61,381 bases of DNA from Bog-564 sp035509915 (GCA_035509915.1 DATKIB010000056.1:1-61381), one strand, 5' to 3'; numbered from the stretch's first letter, positions 23,783 to 32,203 are shown. The notes: generated from the letters alone by a model not told the origin. Translations and numbers: made by a program.

Positions 23783-24985
23783 TCAGCGGGCGAGGACGAC
23801 GCTCGATCCGTGTCCGAAGAGGCCCTGGTTGGCAGCGAGCCCGAGGCGCGCCCCCTCGACCTGTCGGGCGCCCGCGTCCCCGCGCAATTGCCACGTGAGC
23901 TCGCACACCTGGGCGATCGCCTGGGCGGGGATCGCCTCACCGAAGCTGGAGAGTCCACCGCTCGGGTTCACCGGGATGCGGCCACCGATGGCGGTGTCAC
24001 CGTCGCGAATCAGGCGCTCTGCCTCGCCCTCCTTGCAGAGCCCGATGTCCTCGTACCAGTCGAGCTCGAGTGCGCAGGAAAGGTCGTAGACCTCGGCGAG
24101 GTCGACGTCCTCGGGGCCGATCCCGGCCTCTTCGTACGCGGCCAGCGCGATCGATCGGCGAAAGCCCGGGTGCAGTGTGCCGTCGACCCCTGCCGCGGAG
24201 TCGGTGGCGAAGTTGGGCATCTCGATCACGGTCTGGGGGAACCGGGGCGTGACGGTGGAGACCGCCCGGATCGTGACCGGGTGCGAGATCGAGCGCCGGC
24301 GGGCGAAGTCCATGCTCGAGAGCACGAGCGCCGCGCCGCCGTCGGAGGTGGCGCAGATCTCCATCAGGCGCAGGGGGTTTGCGACCATGGGGGAGGCGAG
24401 GACCTCCTCGGCCGTCACCTCCGCGCGGTAGCGCGCGTTGGGGTTCATGTGCCCGTTGTGCGAGTTCTTGACCTTCACGGCCGCGAAGTCCTGCTCCGTG
24501 GAACCGAAGATTTCCATGCGCCTCCGGGCGTAGAGGGCGAAGTACGCGGGGTTCGTGGCCCCGAGCAGGTGGAAGCGGAGCCAATCCGGGTCGTCGCGCC
24601 GCTCGCCTCCGACGGGGGCGAAGAAACCCTTGGGTGTGGTGTCTGCGCCGACCACGAGGGCCACGTCGCAGAGGCCTGCAAGGATCTGGGCACGCGCGGC
24701 GGCTATGGCCGTCGCCCCCGAAGCGCACGCCGCGTACGAGCTCGTCACACGCGCACCCGACCACCCGAGAGCCTGGGCGAAGGTGGCCCCCGAGACGAAG
24801 CCCGGGTAGCCGTTTCGGATCGTGTCCGCCCCGGACACGAACTGCACCTCGCCCCACGTCACGCCGGCGTCGTCCAGCGCTTGTCGTGCGGCCGCGACTC
24901 CGTACTCGACGAAGTTGCGCCCCCACTTGCCCCACGGGTGCATACCGGCCCCGATGACCGCCACCTGGTCGCCCGAGGCTGTCAC
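23783..24985 (-). CDS. Thiolase-fold acetyl-CoA acetyltransferase/lipid-transfer protein
   Basis: This 400-residue thiolase superfamily protein of the SCP2-thiolase type has VAVIGAGMHPWGKWG at the start, the first catalytic Cys region SSYAACASGATAIAAA, VYDLSCALELDWYEDIG, NPSGGLSSFGEAIPAQ and the C-terminal NQGLFGHGSSVVLAR. The C-terminal CxG of classical thiolases is replaced by HGSS, as in the lipid-transfer subgroup that acts with OB-fold partners. The GTG start overlaps the OB-fold gene stop (GTGA), so the two are coupled. Such pairs work in side-chain or fatty-acyl CoA breakdown, including steroid degradation. Confidence 0.85.
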   Translation of the reverse strand: MTASGDQVAVIGAGMHPWGKWGRNFVEYGVAAARQALDDAGVTWGEVQFVSGADTIRNGYPGFVSGATFAQALGWSGARVTSSYAACASGATAIAAARAQILAGLCDVALVVGADTTPKGFFAPVGGERRDDPDWLRFHLLGATNPAYFALYARRRMEIFGSTEQDFAAVKVKNSHNGHMNPNARYRAEVTAEEVLASPMVANPLRLMEICATSDGGAALVLSSMDFARRRSISHPVTIRAVSTVTPRFPQTVIEMPNFATDSAAGVDGTLHPGFRRSIALAAYEEAGIGPEDVDLAEVYDLSCALELDWYEDIGLCKEGEAERLIRDGDTAIGGRIPVNPSGGLSSFGEAIPAQAIAQVCELTWQLRGDAGARQVEGARLGLAANQGLFGHGSSVVLAR

Positions 24986-25500
24986 TTGATCAGAGCCCCA
25001 CTGTCGGAGCCGGTGCTCCCGGCGCTCTGAGCCTTGGCGCTTCTCGCTCCGGGCCGGGGGTCGCGCCGGGTGACGGGCTGCCACTTCCACACGAGGTACT
25101 CGTGATCGTCGTCCTCGTACAGGACGTCGGTGATGAGCTCGACCTCGTCGCCGATGGCGAGCTCGTCGACGCCGACGTGGCCGGCGACTTGTCCCATCAC
25201 CACCATCTTCTCCGTCGCAAGCTCCACCGCCGCGATGCAGAAGGGGACGAAGGGATCGACGGCCACGAAGGGCGGGGGAGGCCCGTAGCAGGCATCGGTA
25301 TAGGACCAGACCCTTCCCCGGCGGCTGAGTGCGACCTCCTCCGATGGACCCGCGTCGCAGTCAGGGTTGCGACAGTAGAGAGCCTCTCTGGGAAAGCTGT
25401 AGGTGCCGCAGGTGCCGCAGCGTCCGCCAATAAGAGCGGGTTCCTCGCCGGTGGAGAACCAACCCTCGACAGCTGGCAGCTGCTCTTTGACCCGGGCCAT
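24982..25500 (-). CDS. Zinc-ribbon OB-fold (DUF35-like) partner of the thiolase
   Basis: This 172-residue protein has a rubredoxin-like zinc ribbon (GRCGTCGTYSFP, YCRNPDC) followed by an OB-fold (GRVWSYTDACY, VGDELAIGDEVELITDV-like strands). That is the plan of DUF35/ChsH2-type proteins that bind thiolases or hydratases. ATG 25498-25500 gives the standard N-terminus. The C-terminal ~25 residues are Ser/Gly/Ala-rich and probably disordered. Its stop overlaps the thiolase start. Confidence 0.85.
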   Translation of the reverse strand: MARVKEQLPAVEGWFSTGEEPALIGGRCGTCGTYSFPREALYCRNPDCDAGPSEEVALSRRGRVWSYTDACYGPPPPFVAVDPFVPFCIAAVELATEKMVVMGQVAGHVGVDELAIGDEVELITDVLYEDDDHEYLVWKWQPVTRRDPRPGARSAKAQSAGSTGSDSGALIK

Positions 25501-25604
25501 CGAGGAATCGTACGCCCGGGCGCCACACGACCTGCTGTGGGCCGGCCATTTGCCCCGTTCGCTCAGCCGCACGTCAGGGCGCCGTGTCGGACGGGGTAGC
25601 TGCG

Positions 25605-26378
25605 TCAGCCGGAGGCCCTGCGGACCCCGCGCCGGTACGCGCCTGGGAACAGGGAGCGGGCCACCGGGGCGAGTCGGGCCACCGCGGTGGCGTCGAGGTC
25701 GATCCTCCTGCCGCCCATGCCCTCCAGGAGGAGCCTCGACACCTGCTCCTCGGTGCGGCGGACCATGCGCGGCGGAGTGGGCATGCCGGCTTCGACGGCG
25801 CCTGACCCCATCGCGGTGGGGACCCATCCGGGGTAGAGCACGTGCATGTGGACGCCGCTGGCTTCGACGTCGAAGGCCAGGCTCTCGGTGAACGCGCTGA
25901 GGGCCGCCTTCGAAGCTCCGTAGGCCGCTTCGCGCGGGGTGGGCGCGCGGCCGGAGTCCGACGACACATTCACGATGACGCCTTCACCGCGACGTCGCAT
26001 GCCCGGTAGTACGGCCAGAGTGCCTGCCACCGGCGCGAAGTAGTTGGTCTCCATCACAGCCCGGTAGGGAGCCAGCCCTTCGGCCTCCCCTCTCGGTTCG
26101 CCGATCCCGGCGTTGTTGACGAGGACGTCGATGCGCCCCTGTTCGCTTTCGATCTTCTCGAGAGTCCGGGTGAAACTCTCGGTATCGCTCACGTCGCAGA
26201 CGATCGTCGACGAACGCACCGAATGGCGTCGCATCTCCGCCCCCAGTGATTCGAGCAGATCCGCACGCCTGGCAAGTCCCGTCACTATCGCGCCGGCTCG
26301 GCAAAGGTCGAGAGCGAAACGACGTCCGAGCCCCGACGACGCCCCGGTCACCACCGCCACCTTGTTCTTCAGTTCCAT
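25605..26378 (-). CDS. Short-chain dehydrogenase/reductase
   Basis: This 257-residue classical SDR has cofactor loop VAVVTGASSGLGRRF, VLVNNAGIG, the catalytic Ser region VIVNVSSDSG and the YxxxK site AAYGASKAAL. Arg/Ala residues after the second strand (LARRADLL) suggest NADP(H). The substrate is unknown. It is 104 bases upstream of the OB-fold/thiolase pair in the same direction and may belong to the same catabolic unit. Confidence 0.9.
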   Translation of the reverse strand: MELKNKVAVVTGASSGLGRRFALDLCRAGAIVTGLARRADLLESLGAEMRRHSVRSSTIVCDVSDTESFTRTLEKIESEQGRIDVLVNNAGIGEPRGEAEGLAPYRAVMETNYFAPVAGTLAVLPGMRRRGEGVIVNVSSDSGRAPTPREAAYGASKAALSAFTESLAFDVEASGVHMHVLYPGWVPTAMGSGAVEAGMPTPPRMVRRTEEQVSRLLLEGMGGRRIDLDATAVARLAPVARSLFPGAYRRGVRRASG

Positions 26379-26578
26379 GGTTGTCCCTCTGGTTCAGTGC
26401 GCCTGGCTCCGAGGATATTGGCTGGCCGCGAGGCGGGTCCTCGACGAGGCAGCGCTGGATCACGGGCCCGGCGTGGTCTGGGCAGTTGGGGGAGTCGGAG
26501 GGGTGGCTAAACTGGTCTTTCGGTTCGGCCCCGGGTTCCCGGGGCCTCGCCCTAGGCGGACTGTGTGGTCCGCCGGAT

Positions 26579-26652
26579 GCGCTCGTAGCCCAATTGGATA
26601 GAGCATCTGACTACGGATCAGAAGGTTGGGGGTTCGAGTCCCTCCGAGCGCG
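26579..26652 (+). tRNA. tRNA-Arg (anticodon ACG)
   Basis: The cloverleaf is complete. Acceptor GCGCTCG pairs with CGAGCGC, and the anticodon arm is TCTGA-CTACGGA-TCAGA with anticodon ACG at 34-36. The T-arm is GGGGG-TTCGAGT-CCCTC and the discriminator base is G. The CCA end is not encoded. The D-stem has one mismatch. The 3' end is duplicated at 27937-27951. Confidence 0.93.
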
Positions 26653-26655
26653 CCG
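26641..26655 (+). repeat. 15-bp direct repeat, left copy inside the tRNA-Arg 3' end
   Basis: CCTCCGAGCGCGCCG here, made of the T-stem and acceptor end of the tRNA plus three bases, is repeated exactly at 27937-27951 and flanks the insertion element. Confidence 0.85.
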
Positions 26656-27936
26656 TGTGATGTGTCACGTCATCGGCGAATGATGTGTCAAGTCATAGTC
26701 GAAACCCAGCCCAGCGTCTGGGGGTGGTAGTCCCGGGCGGGGTCGAGGGTGAGAGTCCTGAGCAGTGTCCCGTCGAGTGACAGGACCCGGACCTCCGCAT
26801 CGGCGATGAAGAGCACGACACGCATTCCCTTGAAGGGGGCTCCCATTCCGATGTGTCGCAACCTGGACTCGTAGCGCATGGTCAGCTTCCCGCAGTAGTC
26901 CACCCGGTCATGGCGTATGCGCAGGTGCGTGTCGGGATCGATTGTCTCTGGGTGGGCCTTGACCCTGGACTCGAAGACCTCCTTAGGGGTTCTGCGCCCG
27001 AGAGAGCGATGCGGGCGTGTCTCGTTGTAGTACTCGACGAAGCGGTCGATCTGAGCCTGGAGCTCGGCAAGTGACCTCGGAACCTTCTGACGAAGCAGGT
27101 ACTTCTTCAATGTCTGGTGGAAGCGTTCGACCTTTCCGCAGGTCTGGGGATGGTTGGGTTTGGAGTGCTTGAAGAGAATGCCGAGACGCTCGAGCTCTGT
27201 CTCGAAGAGCACCTTTCCGAGCCGGTATTTGCCGGTGTAGATGGCTCTGTTGTCACTCAACACCGCCGCGGGGGTGCCATATTTGGCTCTGGCCTGGTGA
27301 AAGACGCGCACCACGTCGGTGGTCTTCGTCACCGACAAGGCCACCGAGGCCACGCACAGCCGGCTGTGGTCGTCTATGAAGTTCAGGATCTCCACGTGAC
27401 GGCTGCCCCGAAGCGACCAGTGGGTCATGTCTGACTGCCAGCACTCGTTCGGCAGCTCCGCCTCGAAGGAGATGAACGAGCTCTTCGGCCGCTTGCGCGG
27501 CTCGTAGACGATGCATCCACGCCGTCGGAGAACTCTCTGAATGGTGCTCACCGACGGAGCTGAGCGATGTCGGCGCTCCAAGAACGAGTAGATCGTCTGT
27601 GCGCCGGCGTCGAGTCCTTCTTCGCTGAGTTGCTTTCGGATGAGAACGATCTCGTCCTCGAGCTTCGTGCTGAGGGCGTTCGGGGAGCTCTTCGGCCGGC
27701 GCGACCGAGGGGTTAGCCCCTCGCCACCTTCTTCCCTGTAGCGGGCGAGCAGGCGGTAGATCCAGCTGTAGTGGACGCCGTGGGCGGCGGCGAGCTCGAG
27801 GACAGGCCGCCCCTCTTGCAGATGTGCCTCGACCAGGAACCGGCCCTTGTCCACAGGCGAACCTCCCACCTCGGGTTTCGCCTATGTCTTGACACATCCC
27901 CAGTCAGGACCTTCGCTTATGTCCTGATCTCAGAGA
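26656..27936. mobile_element. IS481-type insertion element with doubled terminal repeats
   Basis: The element carries one transposase gene. Inner inverted repeats are GATGTGTCAAGTCATAGTCG... (26682-26707) and the matching end at 27873-27899 (GATGTGTCAAGACATAGGCG... read from the other strand), identical at almost all of ~26 positions. Outside each lies a second, weaker copy: 26658-26680 on the left and about 27911-27932 on the right. The interval between the 15-bp direct repeats is 1281 bases. The duplicated tRNA end could be a long target duplication or an integrase-type att duplication. Confidence 0.75.
26688..27869 (-). CDS. IS481-family DDE transposase
   Basis: This 393-residue transposase has N-terminal helix-turn-helix parts (LAAAHGVHYSWIYRLLARYR, then PSVSTIQRVLRRRG). 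The catalytic core contains ECWQSDMTHW (first Asp), FIDDHSRLCVASVA, AVLSDNRAIYTG (second Asp; the usual DNG is DNR here) and CGKVERFHQTLKKYL (Glu). YYNETRPHRSLGRRTP follows, typical of IS481/IS3-like integrase cores. The GTG start lies just inside the right inverted repeat and the stop lies in the left one. The frame is intact, so the element may still be active. Confidence 0.92.
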   Translation of the reverse strand: MGGSPVDKGRFLVEAHLQEGRPVLELAAAHGVHYSWIYRLLARYREEGGEGLTPRSRRPKSSPNALSTKLEDEIVLIRKQLSEEGLDAGAQTIYSFLERRHRSAPSVSTIQRVLRRRGCIVYEPRKRPKSSFISFEAELPNECWQSDMTHWSLRGSRHVEILNFIDDHSRLCVASVALSVTKTTDVVRVFHQARAKYGTPAAVLSDNRAIYTGKYRLGKVLFETELERLGILFKHSKPNHPQTCGKVERFHQTLKKYLLRQKVPRSLAELQAQIDRFVEYYNETRPHRSLGRRTPKEVFESRVKAHPETIDPDTHLRIRHDRVDYCGKLTMRYESRLRHIGMGAPFKGMRVVLFIADAEVRVLSLDGTLLRTLTLDPARDYHPQTLGWVSTMT

Positions 27937-27951
27937 CCTCCGAGCGCGCCG
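27937..27951 (+). repeat. 15-bp direct repeat, right copy (duplicated tRNA-Arg end)
   Basis: Exact copy of 26641-26655, immediately outside the right outer terminal repeat of the IS element. Confidence 0.85.
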
Positions 27952-28113
27952 CATTTCCGCCGGTCACATTCCAGATTGTCAACGACGGCTGAATTTTGAC
28001 CCCCCTGCGACGTTGACTGGAACCCGCCACGTCGATGGAGGGTCAGTATTCAGGCGTCGCTGACACTGATCAGATGCTTCCTTCTATCTGAAGGAATTGA
28101 CAATCGAAGCAGC

Positions 28114-28500
28114 TCAAAGCGGTATAGCTTCCGACATGGCGGCATCAGTGACACCGGTTTTCAGATCGCCCGCTGGCACCAAATCGATCCGTGCCTCCAC
28201 CAGTTTTGCGAGCTCGCCTTGAGCCCGGGCGAGCCCAATCAGGCCCACTCCCGGTGAGACATCCACAAGCAGATCGACGTCGCTCTCCTCGGTTTCGGTG
28301 CCTCGGGCGACGCTGCCGAAGACCCTGATGTTCGAAAGCCCGTGCCGGGCTGCAACGTTGCGCACCTCGTCGCGACGAACCCAGAGTCTGTACCCGATCG
28401 GTCCCTTCAATAACTCTTTCGGATCGAGCGAGCGGGCCGTTGTCAAGAGGTGGATCCGGGGTTCGCGGCGGCCGAATGGATAATCCTCACGTTCGCTCAC
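28114..28500 (-). CDS. Minimal nucleotidyltransferase domain protein (MNT-like)
   Basis: This 128-residue protein has the polymerase-beta-like nucleotidyltransferase core NIRVFGSVARGTETEESD with DVDLLVDV: GS...DxD plus a third Asp in ARIDLVP. Such small proteins are usually the MNT half of HEPN/MNT toxin-antitoxin pairs, but no HEPN gene is adjacent. Instead its GTG overlaps the PIN-toxin stop (GTGA), making it the third gene of a VapBC operon. An N-terminal ~45-residue extension precedes the core. Confidence 0.82.
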   Translation of the reverse strand: MSEREDYPFGRREPRIHLLTTARSLDPKELLKGPIGYRLWVRRDEVRNVAARHGLSNIRVFGSVARGTETEESDVDLLVDVSPGVGLIGLARAQGELAKLVEARIDLVPAGDLKTGVTDAAMSEAIPL

Positions 28501-28910
28501 GTCGCGATCACCTCGGCGACCGTTGTCGCTCTACCCAAGGCTTCATCGGTTGTCAGAAGTGGCACCGAAAGAGCCTGGGCGAGTTGTACGTAAAGAGCGT
28601 CAGCAAGCCTGAGGCGTGCGCGACGCTTCCAAGCACCTCGTACGAGGCTCGGCAAATCATGGCGCGTGACCGGGACGTTCAAAGCAACTTCGAGCCTGGC
28701 GCCCGCCTCACGCGCAGACAGGGAACCAGATCGGTGGATACGGCCGATCGCTGAAAGAACTTCGGCATCTAGATGGGCGGGCGCGTGTAGGGGCACGTTT
28801 ATGATTCGATCTCCGATGATCGCAGCAGCCGATCCGCCAAGCACGAAGTCGACGACGCGCGAGGCATCAACGACTGCTCCTGGTTCAGGCAATTCGGGTG
28901 CCCATCTCAT
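28497..28910 (-). CDS. PIN-domain (VapC-like) ribonuclease toxin
   Basis: This 137-residue PIN domain has the expected acidic residues: Asp in VVDASRVVDFVLG, Glu in HLDAEVLSAIGRI, Asp in LRLADALYVQLAQ and Asp in LLTTDEALGRA. It likely cleaves RNA when freed from its antitoxin. The start ATG 28908-28910 overlaps the antitoxin gene by 26 bases, common in vapBC operons; a later GTG (VVDASRVV) would reduce the overlap. Its stop overlaps the nucleotidyltransferase start. Confidence 0.88.
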   Translation of the reverse strand: MRWAPELPEPGAVVDASRVVDFVLGGSAAAIIGDRIINVPLHAPAHLDAEVLSAIGRIHRSGSLSAREAGARLEVALNVPVTRHDLPSLVRGAWKRRARLRLADALYVQLAQALSVPLLTTDEALGRATTVAEVIAT

Positions 28911-29115
28911 CCCGTGCGGAGTGCAACGCGCCAGTGACCTGTTCGTGCGTGATGCCCGTAGGTGCGAGGTTTCGCACGCGTGTTACCCATTGGGTGGTTT
29001 GATTTCCGTTGAGCTCGTTCCGCAATGCCTCCTGGGCGATCTGGGACACGTTCACCCCCGCTTCCTTAGCTGCGGCGGCCAGATCGTCGGGCAAATAGAT
29101 GTTCACTCGTGACAT
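28885..29115 (-). CDS. Ribbon-helix-helix VapB-like antitoxin
   Basis: This 76-residue protein begins MSRVNIYLPDDLAAAAKEAG and VSQIAQEALRNEL, a ribbon-helix-helix DNA-binding fold. The C-terminal part (GITHEQVTGALHSARDEMG) likely wraps the toxin. ATG 29113-29115 is chosen because it gives the standard antitoxin N-terminus; a longer frame adds only MYYVC. A TATTAT box ends 6 bases before this ATG, so the message may be leaderless. Confidence 0.85.
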   Translation of the reverse strand: MSRVNIYLPDDLAAAAKEAGVNVSQIAQEALRNELNGNQTTQWVTRVRNLAPTGITHEQVTGALHSARDEMGTRIA

Positions 29116-29121
29116 ACACAC

Positions 29122-29127
29122 ATAATA
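29122..29127 (-). promoter_or_regulatory. Likely -10 box of the toxin-antitoxin operon
   Basis: TATTAT on the minus strand ends 6 bases before the antitoxin ATG. That spacing puts the transcription start at or next to the start codon, as in leaderless actinobacterial mRNAs. No good -35 box is visible. Confidence 0.4.
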
Positions 29128-29222
29128 CACACCTAGCCACTCTTTGGGCTGCCGAGCGCGCTAAGACCGGGTAGGCGGCTTGCTAATGGATTCGCCTCTG
29201 CCATGGGTTGATACTCGCCTCG

Positions 29223-30422
29223 TCACTGTTTGAAGCGAGCCGCATCCTCCGATCCCCTGGTGGTGTCACCCGGGCTGTATGAGTGAGCGCCAGCCCCTGC
29301 CAGGCTCCCCCCGGTCACGATGAGGTACTCGTCTCGAATGGGGCGGTTCTCGAACCAGCACTCGAGTATCTCGCGCACCCCGGCGGCGTAGCGCGCCTGT
29401 GCCGACAGCGAGCTGCCCGAGATGTGCGGCGTCATGCCGTGATGGGGCATGGTCCGCCAAGGGTGGTCCCGGGGTGCCGGCTGTGGGAACCATACGTCGC
29501 CGGCGTACCCAGCCAGCTGCCCGCTTTCAAGCGCCCGGACGATGGCGTCACGATCGCAGATCTTGCCGCGCGCCGTGTTTACGATGTAAGCGCCCCTTTT
29601 CATCTTGGCGATGAGAGAGTCGTCGAACATCCCCTCGGTCTCCGGGTGAAGCGGAGTGTTGATAGTCACTACGTCGCACACCCTCACCAGGGCCTCGGCA
29701 TTGGGATGAAAAGTGAGTCCCAGATCCCCCTCGACCTCATCGGGCAGCCGATGGCGATCGGTGTAGTGAAGTTTCATGTCGAAGGGCTTGAGGCGTCGAA
29801 GCACCGCCGACCCGATCCGACCGGCACCGATTGTGCCTACGGCCATGCCCTCGACGTCGTAGGAACGGGCCGCGCAATCAGCGATGTTCCAACCACCGTC
29901 GACCACCCAATTATAAGAGGGGATGTAGTTGCGCACCAGGGACAGGATCATCATGACCACGTGCTCAGCGACACTGATGCTGTTGCAATAGGTCACTTCG
30001 GCAACGGTGACTCCCATTTCGATGGCTGCCTGGAGATCCACGTGGTCCGAGCCGATGCCAGCGGTTACTGCCAACTTCAGATTTGGGGACTTGGCGAAGC
30101 GCGCGGCCGTAAGGTACGCGGGCCAGAAGGGCTGCGAGATGACGATGTCGGCATCGACAACCTCACGGTCGAAGACCGAGTCGGCGCCGTCCTTGTCGGC
30201 GGTGACCACAAAAGTGTGTCCCTGGCTCTCGAGAAAGCGCCTAAGCCCCAGCTCGCCGGACACGCTTCCCAGTAGCTCGCCCGGCGTGAAGTCGACGGCG
30301 CGCGGTGTTGGCATCGTCTGGCCCCCGGGGTAACGATCGAGCACGGGGATCTCGTCGCGCGGATACGCCCCCGGCTGACCGTCGACGGGGTCGGGATAGA
30401 GCACGCATAGGACCTTGGACAT
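29223..30422 (-). CDS. fdh: NAD-dependent formate dehydrogenase
   Basis: This 399-residue D-2-hydroxyacid dehydrogenase-fold enzyme oxidises formate to CO2. It has near-signature stretches of the methylotroph enzyme: ISQPFWPAYLT, AVTAGIGSDHVDLQAAIE, NAD loop VGTIGAGRIGSAVLRRL, Asp in LHYTDRHRLP (NAD preference), catalytic Arg in VNTARGKICDRDA and catalytic His in HHGMTPHISGSSLSAQARYA. No metal or selenocysteine is needed in this family. It is 70 bases downstream of the mycothiol formaldehyde dehydrogenase end in genome order but transcribed leftward after it, so both form a formaldehyde-to-CO2 unit. Confidence 0.95.
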   Translation of the reverse strand: MSKVLCVLYPDPVDGQPGAYPRDEIPVLDRYPGGQTMPTPRAVDFTPGELLGSVSGELGLRRFLESQGHTFVVTADKDGADSVFDREVVDADIVISQPFWPAYLTAARFAKSPNLKLAVTAGIGSDHVDLQAAIEMGVTVAEVTYCNSISVAEHVVMMILSLVRNYIPSYNWVVDGGWNIADCAARSYDVEGMAVGTIGAGRIGSAVLRRLKPFDMKLHYTDRHRLPDEVEGDLGLTFHPNAEALVRVCDVVTINTPLHPETEGMFDDSLIAKMKRGAYIVNTARGKICDRDAIVRALESGQLAGYAGDVWFPQPAPRDHPWRTMPHHGMTPHISGSSLSAQARYAAGVREILECWFENRPIRDEYLIVTGGSLAGAGAHSYSPGDTTRGSEDAARFKQ

Positions 30423-30491
30423 GTCTGCTCCGATAGTGAACGGGCCGCAAGAATCGTGGCCTACCTACTAGTCAGTGCCACAATGGCAATT

Positions 30492-31583
30492 TCAGAGCCC
30501 CAGTGTCACCACCGACCGTAGGACTTCCCCCTTGTTCATGCGCAGGAAAGCGCCCTCGACGTCGCCAAGAGGGATCGTCTCCGAGACGAAACGATCCAGG
30601 TCGAGGCGGCCTTGCAGGTAGAGGTCTATGAAGAAGGGGAAGTCGCGCGATGGCAGGCAGTCCCCATACCAGCTGGGCTTCAGTCGGCCACCTCGCCCGA
30701 AGAAGTCGATCATGGGAAGGTCGATGCGCATATCCGGCGTGGGCACGCCCACCTGGACGAGCGTCCCGGCTAGGTCGCGCGCGTAGAAGGCCTGTTCCAT
30801 AACCTTGGCGTTGCCCACGGCCTCGATACACACGTCTGCACCCGCCCCATTCGTGAGCTCCCGGACGCGCTCGACTGGGTCTTCAGTGGTGGCCAGCACG
30901 GTGTGGGTGGCCCCGAAATGCGCCGCCAATTCGAGTTTGTGGGCGTCGACGTCGACGGCGATGACGCGAGCGGCGCCGGCCAGACGCGCCCCTGCCACGG
31001 CCGCACAACCCACCCCGCCGCAGCCGAAGACGGCAACGGAGTCCCCGATGCCGACTTCGCCGGTGAACATGGCCGCGCCTAGACCCGCCATGACCCCGCA
31101 TCCGAGTAGCCCAGCAGCCTCGGGGCGGGCCCGGGGATCGACCTTCGTGCACTGGCCCGCTGCGACCAGGGTCTTGTCGGCAAACGCGCCGATACCGAGA
31201 GCAGGTGTCAGCGCGGTGCCGTCAGCGAGCGTCATCTTCTGCTCGGCGTTATGAGTAGCGAAGCAGTACCAGGGCCGCCCCCGGCGACACGAGCGGCACT
31301 GGCCGCAGGTCGCTCGCCAGTTGAGCACCACGAAGTCCCCGGGCGAGAGGTTCGTCTCGTCGGGCCCGACGGATTCGACCACTCCGGCCGCTTCGTGTCC
31401 GAGGAGGAAGGGGAAATCGTCGCTGATTCCTCCCTCGCGATAGTGCCAGTCCGTGTGACACACACCACATGCCTGCACTGATACGACGACTTCGCCGGGT
31501 GCGGGGTCTGGAACGAGCACCGTCTCTACGGACACCGGCTTCCCCTTGGCCATGGCGACTACCCCACGCACCTCGTGTGGCAT
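30492..31583 (-). CDS. mscR: S-(hydroxymethyl)mycothiol dehydrogenase
   Basis: This 363-residue zinc MDR enzyme oxidises the formaldehyde-mycothiol adduct. The N-terminus MPHEVRGVVAMAKGKPVSVE, QACGVCHTDWHYREGGISDD, CGQCRSCRRGRPWYC (structural zinc), FATHNAEQKM and LLGCGVMAGLGAAMFTGEVG are close to the actinobacterial mycothiol-dependent enzyme. The NAD loop is FGCGGVGCAAVAGARL. ATG 31581-31583 gives the family start. Mycothiol occurs only in actinobacteria, which supports the host class. The following formate dehydrogenase completes detoxification or energy gain from C1 compounds. Confidence 0.93.
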   Translation of the reverse strand: MPHEVRGVVAMAKGKPVSVETVLVPDPAPGEVVVSVQACGVCHTDWHYREGGISDDFPFLLGHEAAGVVESVGPDETNLSPGDFVVLNWRATCGQCRSCRRGRPWYCFATHNAEQKMTLADGTALTPALGIGAFADKTLVAAGQCTKVDPRARPEAAGLLGCGVMAGLGAAMFTGEVGIGDSVAVFGCGGVGCAAVAGARLAGAARVIAVDVDAHKLELAAHFGATHTVLATTEDPVERVRELTNGAGADVCIEAVGNAKVMEQAFYARDLAGTLVQVGVPTPDMRIDLPMIDFFGRGGRLKPSWYGDCLPSRDFPFFIDLYLQGRLDLDRFVSETIPLGDVEGAFLRMNKGEVLRSVVTLGL

Positions 31584-31699
31584 CAGGCCCCTCTCGGTCG
31601 AATGCCGAACCCCTAGTTCCTGCAGTTTGGTCCGCCTCGCGAAGAAAGACAACGGACCGGCGTGACACGCGACGCTGTCCTGACGATGCGCAGGACCGT

Positions 31700-32203
31700 T
31701 CAGAGAACAGCCCTGGGCGTCTCCGACTGGTCACTCAACTCCAAGGCGTGTAGCAAGAGCCGCTTGGCGGTCATCAGCTCTAACCACTCGCTGTCGGCGG
31801 TTCCTAAGCTCTGCCGGGCGTGACTGGCCAACAATTCTTGCACCTCCGCAACCGCGGCCCGAACGGCCACCTGGTCGTGGTCCGCGGTGGTCCACAGCTC
31901 GGAATAGGCCTTCTTGGCGTAGGGAGAGGGCTCGCCCGCCAGATCCCGCGCTTCCCGCACAAGGTTTTCCACGGTCCGCGACAGCGAGGCCTGTGTCGCT
32001 TCGACCGTCGAGTGGCCCGAAGTGGCGTGGGAGTTCTCCGTGACATCGATGATCACGTCCTCGCCGTAGACGTGGTGCCAGGCGTCGGCTTCAGCTGGCC
32101 TCAACTCGTTCCAGGCGTGGCTCTCCCACCCGCACGCACAGAGCGCGCGGTGAGAACGACCTCGCCGTGCGATCGTCACGACATGGTCCTGGTCTCGTCT
32201 CAC
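31700..32203 (-). CDS. Hypothetical protein with N-terminal Cys/His-rich patch
   Basis: This 167-residue protein starts at GTG 32201-32203, with a perfect AGGAGGT site 7 bases upstream. The N-terminus ALCACGWESHAWNEL with a later HH could bind a metal. The rest is helical and acidic (SLSRTVENLVREARDL, VRAAVAEVQELLASH). I recognise no family. It stands alone between the formaldehyde genes and the kinase operon. Confidence 0.65.
   Translation of the reverse strand: MRRDQDHVVTIARRGRSHRALCACGWESHAWNELRPAEADAWHHVYGEDVIIDVTENSHATSGHSTVEATQASLSRTVENLVREARDLAGEPSPYAKKAYSELWTTADHDQVAVRAAVAEVQELLASHARQSLGTADSEWLELMTAKRLLLHALELSDQSETPRAVL

Noticed and set aside
27952..28113. Possible remnant end of an IS21-type element (GGGTCAGTATTCAGGCGTC region)
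   Set aside because: The resemblance to IS21-type ends is short, no transposase remains, and no second end was found.
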